A stretch of 64,000 nt of DNA, from NCBI RefSeq assembly GCF_001421665.1, contig NZ_LMKV01000029.1:165188-229187 (forward strand), read 5' to 3'. This document shows, piece after piece, positions 1-8,465 of the stretch. Source of the stretch: Sphingobium sp. Leaf26. GTDB lineage: Bacteria; Pseudomonadota; Alphaproteobacteria; Sphingomonadales; Sphingomonadaceae. The notes beneath the pieces were generated by a model, which saw only the letters and a list, made by a program, of their open reading frames with translations, did not search any database and was not told where the DNA came from. Each line of letters opens with the position of its first letter. Positions within the stretch are counted from its first letter, which is position 1. Position numbers and translations under genes: made by a program.

Positions 1-593
1 TGGCGATCGGCCCCGGCTATCCCGATGGCACGATCGACCTGAAAAAATCGGTGCGGGAGAATGTCGGGGCGGTTGCGAAGGCCAAGGGCGTCGATCCGCA
101 CGAGATCATCGTCTGCGTGCTTGACCGACCTCGCCATGAACGACTGATTGGCGAATTGCGCGCGATCGGCTGCGGCATCATGCTGATCCCGGACGGTGAT
201 GTGGCCGGGGTGATCGCCACGACTGATCCCGATACCACGATCGACATCTATATGGGATCGGGCGGAGCGCCGGAGGGCGTGCTGGCCTGCGCCGCGCTGC
301 GCTGCGTCGGCGGCCAGTTCAAGGGCAAGCTGCTGTTCCGCAATGAGGATGAAAAGGCGCGTGCCCGCAAATGGGGCATCACCGACCTCGACAAGATTTA
401 CGACCTGAATGAACTGGCAAAGGGCGACTGCATCTTCGCCGCGACCGGCGTGACCGACGGGTCGCTACTGGACGGGGTCAAGCGTCTGCCCGGCGGCAAG
501 CTGACCACCGAAAGCGTGGTGATGCGCGCCAGCACCGGCACCGTGCGCTGGGTGAAGGGCGAGCATCGGTTCGATCACAGGAACCAGAGTTGA
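1..593 (+). CDS. glpX: Fructose-1,6-bisphosphatase class II, C-terminal part (5' end outside window)
   Basis: The reading frame is open from the left edge (first full codon at base 3) and ends in TGA at 591-593, leaving about 196 C-terminal residues of a protein normally near 320-330 aa. The segments LDRPRHERLI, IPDGDVAG and GSGGAPEGVLA are typical of the GlpX family of metal-dependent, lithium-sensitive phosphatases, which hydrolyse fructose-1,6-bisphosphate in gluconeogenesis. A GTG at 51 is internal and should not be taken as the start. A small GC hairpin (604-621) and an inverted repeat (634-669) follow. The family call is secure; sedoheptulose-1,7-bisphosphate activity cannot be judged. 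Confidence 0.93.
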   Translation, partial: AIGPGYPDGTIDLKKSVRENVGAVAKAKGVDPHEIIVCVLDRPRHERLIGELRAIGCGIMLIPDGDVAGVIATTDPDTTIDIYMGSGGAPEGVLACAALRCVGGQFKGKLLFRNEDEKARARKWGITDLDKIYDLNELAKGDCIFAATGVTDGSLLDGVKRLPGGKLTTESVVMRASTGTVRWVKGEHRFDHRNQS

Positions 594-633
594 GATGATT
601 TGGGGGAGCTGTCCGGCTCCCTCCAATGACATA

Positions 634-669
634 GAGCATGATGCGATTAGAGTGAACCGCATCATGCTC
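634..669. repeat. Intergenic inverted repeat (12-bp perfect arms)
   Basis: GAGCATGATGCG (634-645) is repeated exactly in inverse as CGCATCATGCTC (658-669) around a 12-base loop. It lies between the convergent glpX and MerC genes, next to a shorter GGGAGC/GCTCCC hairpin (604-621). No T-run follows, so an intrinsic terminator is uncertain. The left part resembles the element at 63795-63901 (AGAGCAT..TGCG...GAACCG), which suggests one dispersed palindromic family. Confidence 0.6.
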
Positions 670-732
670 CGGGAGTCTTTCGTCTTCAGCAATTTTCGAG
701 CCGTCATCTGTTCCGGATGATTTCAAAATGCC

Positions 733-1110
733 CTAGCGGCCGGCGCGGTGATTAAGGTCGTGGCCGAGCGCCAATATGCCGACACCGATCAGCGTATAGA
801 TGCTTTCCTGCATGCCATGGTCCATGGTGAGCGCGCCCGCCATGACGCCCAGGCCCAGCGATCCGATCGCCGCCGGCATCATATAGCCATGGACCAGCGC
901 ACCATGGCCGAGCGCGACCGCTCCCAGCAGGATCGCCAGCACCAGCCCGGCTTCGTGGAAGAGCGGGCTTTCGAAGATGCCGCCCGCTGAAGCAAGCAGG
1001 CCCAATATCACCGCAGTGGCGAAACAATGGGCAACACACAGGCCCGACAGCGCGATCGCGATCCGATCGATACGACCGCTCATCAGGGCATGGCGCAAAG
1101 TCAGTTTCAT
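733..1110 (-). CDS. MerC-domain membrane protein
   Basis: This is a 125-aa hydrophobic protein with about four membrane segments. Near the N-terminus, LSGLCVAHCFATAV carries the Cys-x3-Cys pair of the first helix seen in MerC-family proteins (mercury or other metal transport). No merR, merA or merP gene is nearby, so a mercury role is not shown; many chromosomal relatives are simply called MerC-domain proteins. I chose the ATG at 1110 (MKLTLRHAL) over an in-frame TTG seven codons upstream. The last residues are His-rich (GHDLNHRAGR). Confidence 0.7.
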   Translation of the reverse strand: MKLTLRHALMSGRIDRIAIALSGLCVAHCFATAVILGLLASAGGIFESPLFHEAGLVLAILLGAVALGHGALVHGYMMPAAIGSLGLGVMAGALTMDHGMQESIYTLIGVGILALGHDLNHRAGR

Positions 1111-1198
1111 TGTCGCCGCTACATAGGGCAACCAATCATAAGTTACAACATAACATCCTGATTTTTCCGTCGCGATAGAGCGCGAATCATTGTCACGA

Positions 1199-2980
1199 TC
1201 ACGCGGCGCGGCGCAGGCAGTTCCGGCCGCTATGCTTGGCGCGATAGAGCGCCTTGTCCGCCACCTCTAGCATCGCGGAGCGATCGGACATACCGTCCAA
1301 TTCGACCAGCCCGGCGCTGAAGGTGATGGAGATCGCAACCGAAGCTTCGACCAGGATCGGTTCGGCCAGCAGCGCGCGGAGCCGCTCGCACATTATGCTG
1401 GACCGATCGATGTCGCTATTCTCCAGCAGGATGGCAAATTCCTCACCGCCCAGACGGCCGATGGCGTCGGCGGCGCGCAATCCTGTACGCAGCCGTTCGA
1501 CAAAGGCCGTCAGCACCCGGTCGCCTGCACCATGGCCGAAGCGGTCGTTGACCGACTTGAAATGGTCGATGTCGATCAGAAGCAGAGACGAGCGTGCCCC
1601 CATGGCGGCGCGCTCGATCTCGCGGTCCAGCTTGTCGAGAAAGGCACGGCGGCTGTCGGCACCGGTCAGCGAATCGCGCGCTGCCACCTGTTGCAGCGCG
1701 CGCTGGCGCGCCTTGTGTCGGGACATGTCGCGGATCATGCTGACGACACCGCTGGGCAACCCGCGTTCATCTATCATGGCGCGACTCACCATTTCACACC
1801 ATTCCAGCCCGTCGGTCAGCACCAGCGGGCGAAACTCCACCTTGTGGACGGAACCGGGCTGGGCCAGCGCGCGGCGATAGGCGGCGATGACGACCGCCCG
1901 GTCCTCCGGATCGACCAGATTGGCAGCCTCCTGCCCGACCAGCAGTTCCGGCGCGTAGCCGATCTGCTCGGTCGCGGACGGAGAAGCATATTGAATCACT
2001 CCATCCGCGCTGATGTTCAGCACCAGGTCGCCGCTATATTCGGCCATCGCCCGATAGCGCGCCTCGCTCTGTTGCAGCATCTGGAACAGCCGCTTGCGCG
2101 CCGCCAGTTCGACCGCGACGGGCATGCACAGCAGGAAGCTGAGGGCGAGATAGAATTGGAAGAACTGGATGCGTTCGCCCGTGTCTTCGGCAACCCAGGC
2201 CAGCGGGCCGATGCCCATCATGGTCGCCTGCCCGCCAATCACAGCCAGCAGGATGATCGCCAGGGCCGACCCCATATGGCCGACGCGGAAGGCGATCAGC
2301 ACCAGCGGCAGGAGCGGCGCGAAGAGCAGCGGATAGCGCGCCCAATGGAAGACATGAACAGTCGTCAGCGCGAACAGGGCCAGCAGCAGCACCGCCTCTA
2401 TCCTCGACCGCGTCGATGCTTCGTCCAGCCAACGGCGAAACTCGCCCTGAAAGGCCATGATCAGGATCGGCGCACAGATCAGGCCACCCAGCACATGACC
2501 AGTATACCATTGGGTGAAGGAATGAGCGAAGGAGACGGATGTCAGCGTCGAGGCGACCCAGGCCGCGCACAGGCCGGCGATGATGTTGGCCGCGCCGCAC
2601 AGCGCAATGACGAATACGACCAGAGGGCGAATCGCCCCCGTGACCAGCCTGTCCGCCACGAACCAGCGGCAGATGACCGCCACGATCAGCGATTCGAGGA
2701 TATTGATCGCCGCCATCGGCAGCGCTGCGGCCGGCCCCATGCCAACCCAGGCGGTCGCCGCCGCGCTGGCGATGCCGCAGGCGATGATCGCACGCGGCCA
2801 ATGCGCGGTGCGCGACGTCAGCAATTCGGCCATGAGGAAGGCATTGGCGGCCCAGATGAAGGCCAGCCCACCTTCGAACCGCGACATGACCAATGCCAGC
2901 GACGCGACCACGAAATAGACGCAGCCGGTGGCAACCGGGGTGATCCAGGATGGGATATGGCGAGGGACGGTACGCGGCAT
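1199..2980 (-). CDS. Membrane diguanylate cyclase (MASE1-PAS-GGDEF)
   Basis: This 593-aa protein has an N-terminal hydrophobic region of about eight helices (residues ~10-290) with MASE1 sensor character, then a PAS domain (~305-415) and a C-terminal GGDEF domain (~430-590). The active-site loop reads GRLGGEEF near residue 511. RAAD sits exactly five residues before it, which is the RxxD inhibitory site that binds cyclic di-GMP. It should therefore make cyclic di-GMP with product feedback. The sensed signal is unknown. It appears to be a single gene, separated by 69 bp from the glycerol kinase gene further left-to-right on the same strand. Confidence 0.9.
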   Translation of the reverse strand: MPRTVPRHIPSWITPVATGCVYFVVASLALVMSRFEGGLAFIWAANAFLMAELLTSRTAHWPRAIIACGIASAAATAWVGMGPAAALPMAAINILESLIVAVICRWFVADRLVTGAIRPLVVFVIALCGAANIIAGLCAAWVASTLTSVSFAHSFTQWYTGHVLGGLICAPILIMAFQGEFRRWLDEASTRSRIEAVLLLALFALTTVHVFHWARYPLLFAPLLPLVLIAFRVGHMGSALAIILLAVIGGQATMMGIGPLAWVAEDTGERIQFFQFYLALSFLLCMPVAVELAARKRLFQMLQQSEARYRAMAEYSGDLVLNISADGVIQYASPSATEQIGYAPELLVGQEAANLVDPEDRAVVIAAYRRALAQPGSVHKVEFRPLVLTDGLEWCEMVSRAMIDERGLPSGVVSMIRDMSRHKARQRALQQVAARDSLTGADSRRAFLDKLDREIERAAMGARSSLLLIDIDHFKSVNDRFGHGAGDRVLTAFVERLRTGLRAADAIGRLGGEEFAILLENSDIDRSSIMCERLRALLAEPILVEASVAISITFSAGLVELDGMSDRSAMLEVADKALYRAKHSGRNCLRRAA

Positions 2981-3049
2981 GGTGCAGCTACTGCTACGCC
3001 GTCATTCTTAATATTTGCTCTCGGGCGTTACGCCATCATGACGATGTCG

Positions 3050-4513
3050 TCACGGCCGGGCCAGCAAGGTGCGCCATTCCGCCAAGCGCCCTGCCCTGAC
3101 ATCGTCCGCCATGGTCGGTACGAATCGCGTCCGAGGCGAAGCCATGTCGGTCGCCGCCTCCAGCGACGGGAATAAGCCGCAGCCCAAGCCAGCCAGCATC
3201 GCCGCCCCCCGCGCCGTCGTCTCGACATCGGCAGGGCGTTCAACGGACAGGTCGAGCATATCCGCCATATCCTGCGCGATCCAGTCGTTGGCGCTCATGC
3301 CGCCGTCGATGCGCAGCATGTGCCAGGGCGCGCCATCAGCGGTAAAGGCAGCGGCCAGATCATGCACTTGATGCGCCATCGATTCGAGCGCGGCGCGGAT
3401 GATATGGGCGCGGCTAGTGCCATGGGTGAGGCCGCCGATGATCCCGGTGGCCTCCGGCCGCCAATGGGGTGCGCCGAGGCCTGACAGGGCCGGCAGCAGG
3501 ACCACGCCGCCATTGTCCGGCACGGACCGGGCGATCGCATCCGTATCCGCCGCGGCCGCGATCAGGCCCAGACTGTCGCGCAGCCACTGAATCAGGCTGC
3601 CGGCAACGAAGATGGAGCCTTCCAGCGCATAATGGCGGCGGCCGGCGACCTGGCACAGGACCGTTCCCAGCAACCGGTTGGCGGAGGCAGGCAATCGCTC
3701 ACCCAGCGACGCGAGCACGAAAGCGCCGGTGCCAAGCGTCGCCTTGACCACGCCCGGCGCCAGGCAACCCTGCCCGATGGTTGCCGCCTGCTGATCGCCA
3801 GCCAGACCGCAGATTCGGATCGATCCACCCAGCAGGTCCGGCAGGGTCGCGCCGAAATCGCCGGCATTGTCGACGATGGCCGGCAAGGTCGTCAGTGGGA
3901 CGCCGAACAAGGCGCAGAGTTCCGCGTCCCATCCCGCCCCATCCAGCGCCATCAACTGGGTGCGACTGGCATTGCTGGCGTCGCTGATGTGCAGGCCGCC
4001 GGTCAGTTTCCACACCAGCCAGCTTTCCACCGTCCCAAAGGCCAATCGGTCGCCGGCCGCCGCGACCTCCGGACAATGGTCGATCATCCAACGCATCTTC
4101 GTCGCGGAAAAATAGGGATCGAGGATCAGGCCGGTACGCTGCTGAACCAGCGGCTCATGCCCGCCGTCCCGCAGCCCCATACATTGATTGGCCGTGCGCC
4201 GGTCCTGCCAGACGATCGCCCGGCCCAGCGGATCGCCGCTCTGCCGGTCCCAAGCCACGACCGTCTCGCGTTGATTGGTGATGCCGATCGCGGCGATCCG
4301 GTCGGCGCCGCCCGCTTGCGCCACCATCTGTAGCGCGCAATCCAGCGTAAGCGTCCAGATTTCCGCTGCATCATGTTCGATCCAACCGGGCTGTGGATAA
4401 AATTGGGTCAGGTCCGCCTGCGCCGTCGCGACGCGGGTACCATCGGGCGCGAACAGCATCGCCCTCGTCGACGTCGTCCCCGCATCCAGCACCAGCAGAT
4501 GCCGCTCGCTCAT
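3050..4513 (-). CDS. glpK: Glycerol kinase
   Basis: This FGGY-family sugar kinase of 487 aa (E. coli GlpK has 502) phosphorylates glycerol to sn-glycerol 3-phosphate. The N-terminal phosphate-binding loop LVLDAGTTSTRAML, IGITNQRETVVAWD and the C-terminal RIDGGMSANDWIAQ all fit GlpK. The ATG at 4513 overlaps the glpD stop as ATGA, which indicates translational coupling. The open frame extends 35 codons further upstream, but that stretch lies inside glpD. No glpF permease or glpR repressor is in the window. Confidence 0.93.
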   Translation of the reverse strand: MSERHLLVLDAGTTSTRAMLFAPDGTRVATAQADLTQFYPQPGWIEHDAAEIWTLTLDCALQMVAQAGGADRIAAIGITNQRETVVAWDRQSGDPLGRAIVWQDRRTANQCMGLRDGGHEPLVQQRTGLILDPYFSATKMRWMIDHCPEVAAAGDRLAFGTVESWLVWKLTGGLHISDASNASRTQLMALDGAGWDAELCALFGVPLTTLPAIVDNAGDFGATLPDLLGGSIRICGLAGDQQAATIGQGCLAPGVVKATLGTGAFVLASLGERLPASANRLLGTVLCQVAGRRHYALEGSIFVAGSLIQWLRDSLGLIAAAADTDAIARSVPDNGGVVLLPALSGLGAPHWRPEATGIIGGLTHGTSRAHIIRAALESMAHQVHDLAAAFTADGAPWHMLRIDGGMSANDWIAQDMADMLDLSVERPADVETTARGAAMLAGLGCGLFPSLEAATDMASPRTRFVPTMADDVRAGRLAEWRTLLARP

Positions 4514-6018
4514 GCCCTCTCCTCCAACCATTGCTCCAGCCGCTCCACCTGCGCATGGTCCAGCCGCAGGCCAAGCTTGCTCCGCCGCCAGAGGATGTCC
4601 TCGCTGGTCTGCGCCCATTCGCGGGTCATCATGTGGCGGACCTCCGCCTCGCTCAGCCCATGACCGAAAGCCAGTCCCAGCCCGGCCGCATCGCTGGCGT
4701 CGCCCAGCCAGACCCGCGCCCGCGTACCATATGCTCGCGCGATCCGATCGACTGTGATAGGCGCCAGAAAGGGGTAGTCGCGGGCCAGATCGGCAGTCAG
4801 CGCCGCCAGGCCGGTCATAGGGAAGTCTCCGCCGGGCAATGGCGCACCGGCGGTCCAGTCGCCGCCTTGCAGGACAGGCAGATAGGGCTTGAGCATCTCC
4901 ACCGCCTCCGCCGCGAGATGGCGATAGGTGGTGATCTTGCCGCCGAAGATGCTGAGCAACGGCGCGTCTCCCGGCGTGCCGTCGATATCCAGCCGATAGC
5001 CCCGCGTCGCCGCCTCCGGCCGCCCCGAACCGTCATCGACCAGCGGGCGCACCCCGGCATAGGACCAGACGACATCGGCCGGAGCGATCCGACGCGCGAA
5101 ATAGCGATTGGCCGCCTCGCACAAATAGGCGACCTCTTCATCGCTCGGCTCGACCCGGTCCAGCCCGCCTCGATGATCCCGATCGGTGGTGCCGATCAAG
5201 GTGAAGTCGTATTCATAGGGGATAGCAAAGAAAATCCGGCTATCAGGCAACTGGAAGAAATAGGCATGGCCATGATCGAACAGGCGCGGCACGACAATAT
5301 GCGACCCGCGAACCAGCCGCATATGGCGATCGGTCGGCCGACGAGCGCGTTCCAGCAGGTCCAGCACGGCGGGACCAGCGGCGTTGACGACCGCACGGGC
5401 ATGGAGTCTCTGCACTTTACCCTGTGTCGTTCGCGTCTGGATATGCCAGAGGCCCTCGGCCCGTTCCAGCCGCACGACGGCCGTGCGGGTATGGACATCC
5501 GCGCCCCGATCGGCGGCATCGCGCGCATTGAGCAGGACCAGCCGGGCGTCATCGACCCAACCATCCGAATAGCAATAGGCCGGCCCGAAAGCGGGCTTCA
5601 ACGCTTTGCCCGCCGCATGACGGCGCAGGTCGATCGCATGGGTCGCGGGCAAGGCGCGACGACCGCCAATATGGTCATAGAGAAACAGGCCCATCCGTAA
5701 CATCCAGCGCGGGCGCAGGCCTTTTGTCCAGGGCAGGACGAAGCGCATCGGATGGATGATGTGCGGGGCGATTCCCCAGAGCCGCTCCCGTTCGATCAGC
5801 GATTCGCGCACCAGCCCGAAAGCATGATGCTCCAGATAGCGCAGTCCGCCATGGATCAGCTTGGTCGAAGCGGAGGAGGTGCCGCTGGCCAGATCGCCCT
5901 GCTCCAGCAGCAGCACGCGCGCTCTGCGGCCGGCGGCGTCGCGGGCAATGCCGCAGCCGTTTATCCCGCCGCCGATGACGGCCAGGTCGTAGATGTCGGC
6001 TGCTGGCGTATCGCTCAC
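4510..6018 (-). CDS. glpD: Glycerol-3-phosphate dehydrogenase (FAD-dependent, aerobic type)
   Basis: This is a membrane-associated flavoprotein of about 502 aa that oxidises glycerol 3-phosphate to dihydroxyacetone phosphate and passes electrons to quinone. The FAD-binding motif DLAVIGGGINGCGIARD lies near the N-terminus, followed by SSASTKLIHGGLRYLE, both typical of GlpD. I chose GTG at 6018 (VSDTPAADIYD). The in-frame ATG at 6087 lies inside the terminator hairpin of the preceding gene (6070-6103), so translation from there is unlikely. It is the first gene of a glpD-glpK pair. Confidence 0.92.
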   Translation of the reverse strand: MSDTPAADIYDLAVIGGGINGCGIARDAAGRRARVLLLEQGDLASGTSSASTKLIHGGLRYLEHHAFGLVRESLIERERLWGIAPHIIHPMRFVLPWTKGLRPRWMLRMGLFLYDHIGGRRALPATHAIDLRRHAAGKALKPAFGPAYCYSDGWVDDARLVLLNARDAADRGADVHTRTAVVRLERAEGLWHIQTRTTQGKVQRLHARAVVNAAGPAVLDLLERARRPTDRHMRLVRGSHIVVPRLFDHGHAYFFQLPDSRIFFAIPYEYDFTLIGTTDRDHRGGLDRVEPSDEEVAYLCEAANRYFARRIAPADVVWSYAGVRPLVDDGSGRPEAATRGYRLDIDGTPGDAPLLSIFGGKITTYRHLAAEAVEMLKPYLPVLQGGDWTAGAPLPGGDFPMTGLAALTADLARDYPFLAPITVDRIARAYGTRARVWLGDASDAAGLGLAFGHGLSEAEVRHMMTREWAQTSEDILWRRSKLGLRLDHAQVERLEQWLEERA

Positions 6019-6069
6019 ACCCCATGATGTAGGCGGCGGCAGCGGACTAGGGAACCGGCAAATGTAAAA

Positions 6070-6103
6070 CCCGGCGGCGCATGCCATCGCATGCTCCGCC
6101 GGG
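6070..6103 (-). terminator. Intrinsic terminator of the 6131-6742 gene
   Basis: A 15-bp stem with one mismatch (CCCGGCGGCGCATGC against GCATGCTCCGCCGGG) closes on a CATC loop. Read leftward it is followed by TTTT. It separates the upstream low-complexity gene from glpD. Confidence 0.75.
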
Positions 6104-6130
6104 CCTTCGTCAGTCCCCGGACGAAGAGGG

Positions 6131-6742
6131 TCAAGCCAGGCTGTCGATCACCAGCCCGCTGTTGCTGCTGTCGGTACTGCTCGTCGCGCTGCCGTACAAC
6201 GACTGCGACAGGCTGCTCCGCAGATTTTCAAGGAAGGCAATGATCGAATCCAGCTGGTCCGTCGCGCTGGCTGCGTCGGTACTGCTGGTCGTGCTGCTGC
6301 CTTCGCTTTCGTCACTCGATCCCGATGGCGGCGGACCCGGCGGCGGACCACGCATGGCGCCGGGGCCACCTACCCCGCCTATGCCACCGATGCTGAAGCC
6401 CTGCTCGTCGCCGCTGGCGTCGGCCGTCGTGGTTGCCCTGCCCGGCCCTTGCGCAAAGAAGCTCTGCAACGCCGCCGCCTGATCTTCGGTCAAAGTACCC
6501 GCCGACACCTGATCGTCGATCAGCGAATCAATCCGATCTTTCATCGCGGACGGAGCGAGCCGCGAGTTGCTTTCGCTGGCGGATGACGAGAGTGCGCTGT
6601 CGATCGAATCCAGCGCGGTTTCCAGGGCATCGCCGTCGACTTCCGACAGCGACCCCGACTCCACGGCGGCGCCGATCTTCCGGTCCATCATCGCGCGGGG
6701 CGATGGCGGCATATTCATATTATAACTATTGATGCTGGTCAT
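6131..6742 (-). CDS. Low-complexity Ser/Asp/Gly/Pro-rich hypothetical protein
   Basis: This 203-aa acidic protein is not one I recognise. Two similar segments, SGSLSEVDGDALETAL (~30-45) and AGTLTEDQAAALQSF (~80-95), form a repeated helical motif. They are followed by a Gly/Pro-rich linker (IGGIGGVGGPG, RGPPPGPPPSG) and a Ser/Thr/Asp-rich tail. There is no signal peptide or membrane helix. A purine-rich GGGGG stretch lies about 10 bases before the ATG. A CAAGG/CCTTG hairpin (6786-6805) sits in the 5' leader, and the terminator at 6070-6103 follows the gene. Confidence 0.75.
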   Translation of the reverse strand: MTSINSYNMNMPPSPRAMMDRKIGAAVESGSLSEVDGDALETALDSIDSALSSSASESNSRLAPSAMKDRIDSLIDDQVSAGTLTEDQAAALQSFFAQGPGRATTTADASGDEQGFSIGGIGGVGGPGAMRGPPPGPPPSGSSDESEGSSTTSSTDAASATDQLDSIIAFLENLRSSLSQSLYGSATSSTDSSNSGLVIDSLA

Positions 6743-6877
6743 GATTGAAGCCCCCGTTTCGTTTCAGCAGGGGCCATCATGCCGACAAGGTCTGAAAAAA
6801 CCTTGTATTTCAATGATGTAATTTATTGAAATATAAGCGCTACAGTCACCAATACGCAGTTGACGGGGTAGCGTGAG

Positions 6878-7255
6878 TCAGGCTTTTTCCAGCGTGCATT
6901 GCAGCGGATGTTGGTTCTGCCGGGCGAAATCCATCACCTGATTAACCTTCGTTTCAGCCACCTCATAGCTGAAGACGCCGCATACGCCGACCCCGCGTTG
7001 ATGTACGTGCAGCATTACCCGTGTGGCCTCCTCCATATCCATGCGGAAGAAGCTTTGCAGCACATGGACGACGAACTCCATCGGCGTATAATCGTCGTTC
7101 AGCATCAGCACCTTGTAGAGCGAAGGCTTCTTGGTGCGGGTACGAGTGCGGGTGGCGATACCGACGCTGGGGCCGCCGGGGCCTTCACCCTGATCGTCCG
7201 GATCCTGGCCGGCCATGGTGACGGGGCCTGCATGGGATGGAGTAAAGCTGGTCAT
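6878..7255 (-). CDS. clpS: ATP-dependent Clp protease adaptor ClpS
   Basis: ClpS delivers N-degron substrates to ClpAP. The core [21 protein letters not shown] and [24 protein letters not shown] contain the conserved [10 protein letters not shown] substrate-pocket motif and the basic HQRG turn. From the ATG at 7255 the protein is 125 aa with a 45-residue disordered, Arg/Thr-rich N-terminal extension. An ATG at 7216 is also possible, and an in-frame TTG at 7327 is less likely. clpA is not in the window. The gene lies downstream of the phasin gene but is separated by several hairpins. Confidence 0.93.
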   Translation of the reverse strand: MTSFTPSHAGPVTMAGQDPDDQGEGPGGPSVGIATRTRTRTKKPSLYKVLMLNDDYTPMEFVVHVLQSFFRMDMEEATRVMLHVHQRGVGVCGVFSYEVAETKVNQVMDFARQNQHPLQCTLEKA

Positions 7256-7345
7256 GATGATCGAGGATATGGCGATTTCCCGCTCCATGGCAAGGGGTGG
7301 GGCGGTCGATCCAACCGCTGACGCCAATAATTCAACGTTAACGCG

Positions 7346-7485
7346 AAAGGGGCGCCGCCCTCCATCCGGAAAGCGACGCCCCTTTCAGACCTGAGCATAA
7401 TCCGGTCATTCCGATCATGCTCCCATTGTCTTTTGTTTACCGCATTTTCCGAGCCAGCAGGCTATCCCGCCTGCTTCGAAAATGC
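7346..7485 (-). terminator. Cluster of three hairpins after the phasin gene
   Basis: Three structures fill the gap between phasin and clpS. A bipartite hairpin at 7442-7485 has an outer 8-bp GCATTTTC/GAAAATGC stem and an inner GCAGGC/GCCTGC stem. An imperfect GAGCAT...ATGCTC repeat lies at about 7393-7422. A long-loop stem at 7346-7385 pairs AAAGGGGCG with CGCCCCTTT. They probably end or stabilise phasin mRNA. The middle one resembles the dispersed GAGCATGATGCG palindromes. Confidence 0.55.
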
Positions 7486-7510
7486 TCCAGGCTTGGAAAA
7501 GCTTGGCCGA

Positions 7511-8314
7511 TCAGGCGGCCAGCGACTTCACCTTGTCGGTCATCAGCGTCACGCGGGCGGTCAGCGGCTGGGCAACTTCGCCGGCCAGCTTCATCATCGC
7601 TTCGCTGTGCTTGGCGGCTTCCTTCGTGAACTCGTCGAAGCTGCTCGACAACATCTGGCTCTGGAGCTGGAAGAATTCGGTCGGCGTCTTGACGGTCGAG
7701 AAGCTCTTGAACGAGGCGGTCGCCTTTTCGAAGTTCTTCTTGCTGTAGTCGACGGCTTCCTGGCCGAGCGTTTCGATGCCCTTGGCAGCGATCTTGCCCG
7801 ATTCAACCAGCGCTTCGACATTGCCCTTAGCGATGTCGCTCAGCTCTTCGATGGCCTTGGTCGACTTTTCGACATGGCCCTTCGCCTTTTCGTTGAAATC
7901 GGCATAGGCCGTTTCAAACTTGGCCTTGGTGTCTTCGGCGAACTTCTTTCCGGTTTCAATGACGTCGGTCATGCTCTTGGTTCCTTCTGCGGGCAGCGGC
8001 TGGGTCGCGATTGGCTCGGCCTTTTCGGTCAGGCTCTCTGTGATTTCGAGTGTCGACGAAGGGGTCGGCGTCGGCGTGGGGGCCGGAGTAGGCGTCGGCG
8101 TCGGCACGGGGGTCGGCGTCGGTTCCTTCTGCGGGTTGGTATCGATCGGCTTGACCGCCGCCGAAACCGCCGCCGGCTTTTTGGGCACGGGCTTCTTCAC
8201 CGGCGCGCTTCCGATCGCCGATTCAGCCGCCTTGAGCGCCTCGCTCGCCGACAAGGTCGTCGATGCCGCTTTGGCAAGCGGGCTGCTCTTCGAGGTCTTT
8301 GGTGAAACAGCCAT
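7511..8314 (-). CDS. Phasin (PHA-granule-associated protein)
   Basis: This 267-aa protein is rich in Lys, Ala, Pro and Thr. Residues ~60-90 hold a Pro-Thr repeat (PTPVPTPTPTPAPTPTPTP). The C-terminal two thirds form the amphipathic helical phasin domain (e.g. FAEDTKAKFETAYADFNEKA and SQMLSSSFDEFTKEAAKHSE). Phasins coat polyhydroxyalkanoate granules. I chose the ATG at 8314 because GGAGG lies seven bases upstream; the open frame extends 18 codons further, into the operator region. The gene follows phaC on the same strand. The repeat at 8328-8390 probably controls it. Confidence 0.9.
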   Translation of the reverse strand: MAVSPKTSKSSPLAKAASTTLSASEALKAAESAIGSAPVKKPVPKKPAAVSAAVKPIDTNPQKEPTPTPVPTPTPTPAPTPTPTPSSTLEITESLTEKAEPIATQPLPAEGTKSMTDVIETGKKFAEDTKAKFETAYADFNEKAKGHVEKSTKAIEELSDIAKGNVEALVESGKIAAKGIETLGQEAVDYSKKNFEKATASFKSFSTVKTPTEFFQLQSQMLSSSFDEFTKEAAKHSEAMMKLAGEVAQPLTARVTLMTDKVKSLAA

Positions 8315-8327
8315 GACCATCCTCCGT

Positions 8328-8390
8328 TTGTTGCACTGCACAATAAGCCTTTTGCACTGCATCCGCAATAGTTATTGTGCAGTGCAACAA
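8328..8390. promoter_or_regulatory. TGC-rich inverted-repeat operator upstream of phasin
   Basis: A 19-base sequence (TTGTTGCACTGCACAATAA, 8328-8346) recurs as its exact reverse complement at 8372-8390. The 25-base spacer holds a third TTGCACTGCA (8352-8361). It begins 14 bases before the phasin start. PhaR-type regulators of PHA synthesis are known to bind TGC-rich repeats upstream of phasin genes in other alphaproteobacteria, so a PhaR operator is the natural reading. The protein itself is not encoded in this window. Confidence 0.65.
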
Positions 8391-8465
8391 AATTGACATG
8401 AGCGGCCCGCCCGCTTTCTCTCGCATCTAGCCGAAAAGCCCGGAAATCGGCGTGCCATCGTTCCT

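Noticed and set aside
1532..3175. Long plus-strand open frame (547 codons) opposite the GGDEF gene
   Set aside because: It is the GC-rich antisense shadow of a clear MASE1-PAS-GGDEF protein. Its translation is Arg/Gln/His-rich without domain structure.
7933..8150. Repetitive sequence in the phasin gene as a tandem DNA repeat or CRISPR-like array
   Set aside because: The repetition encodes a Pro-Thr linker in frame; there are no spacers of constant length.
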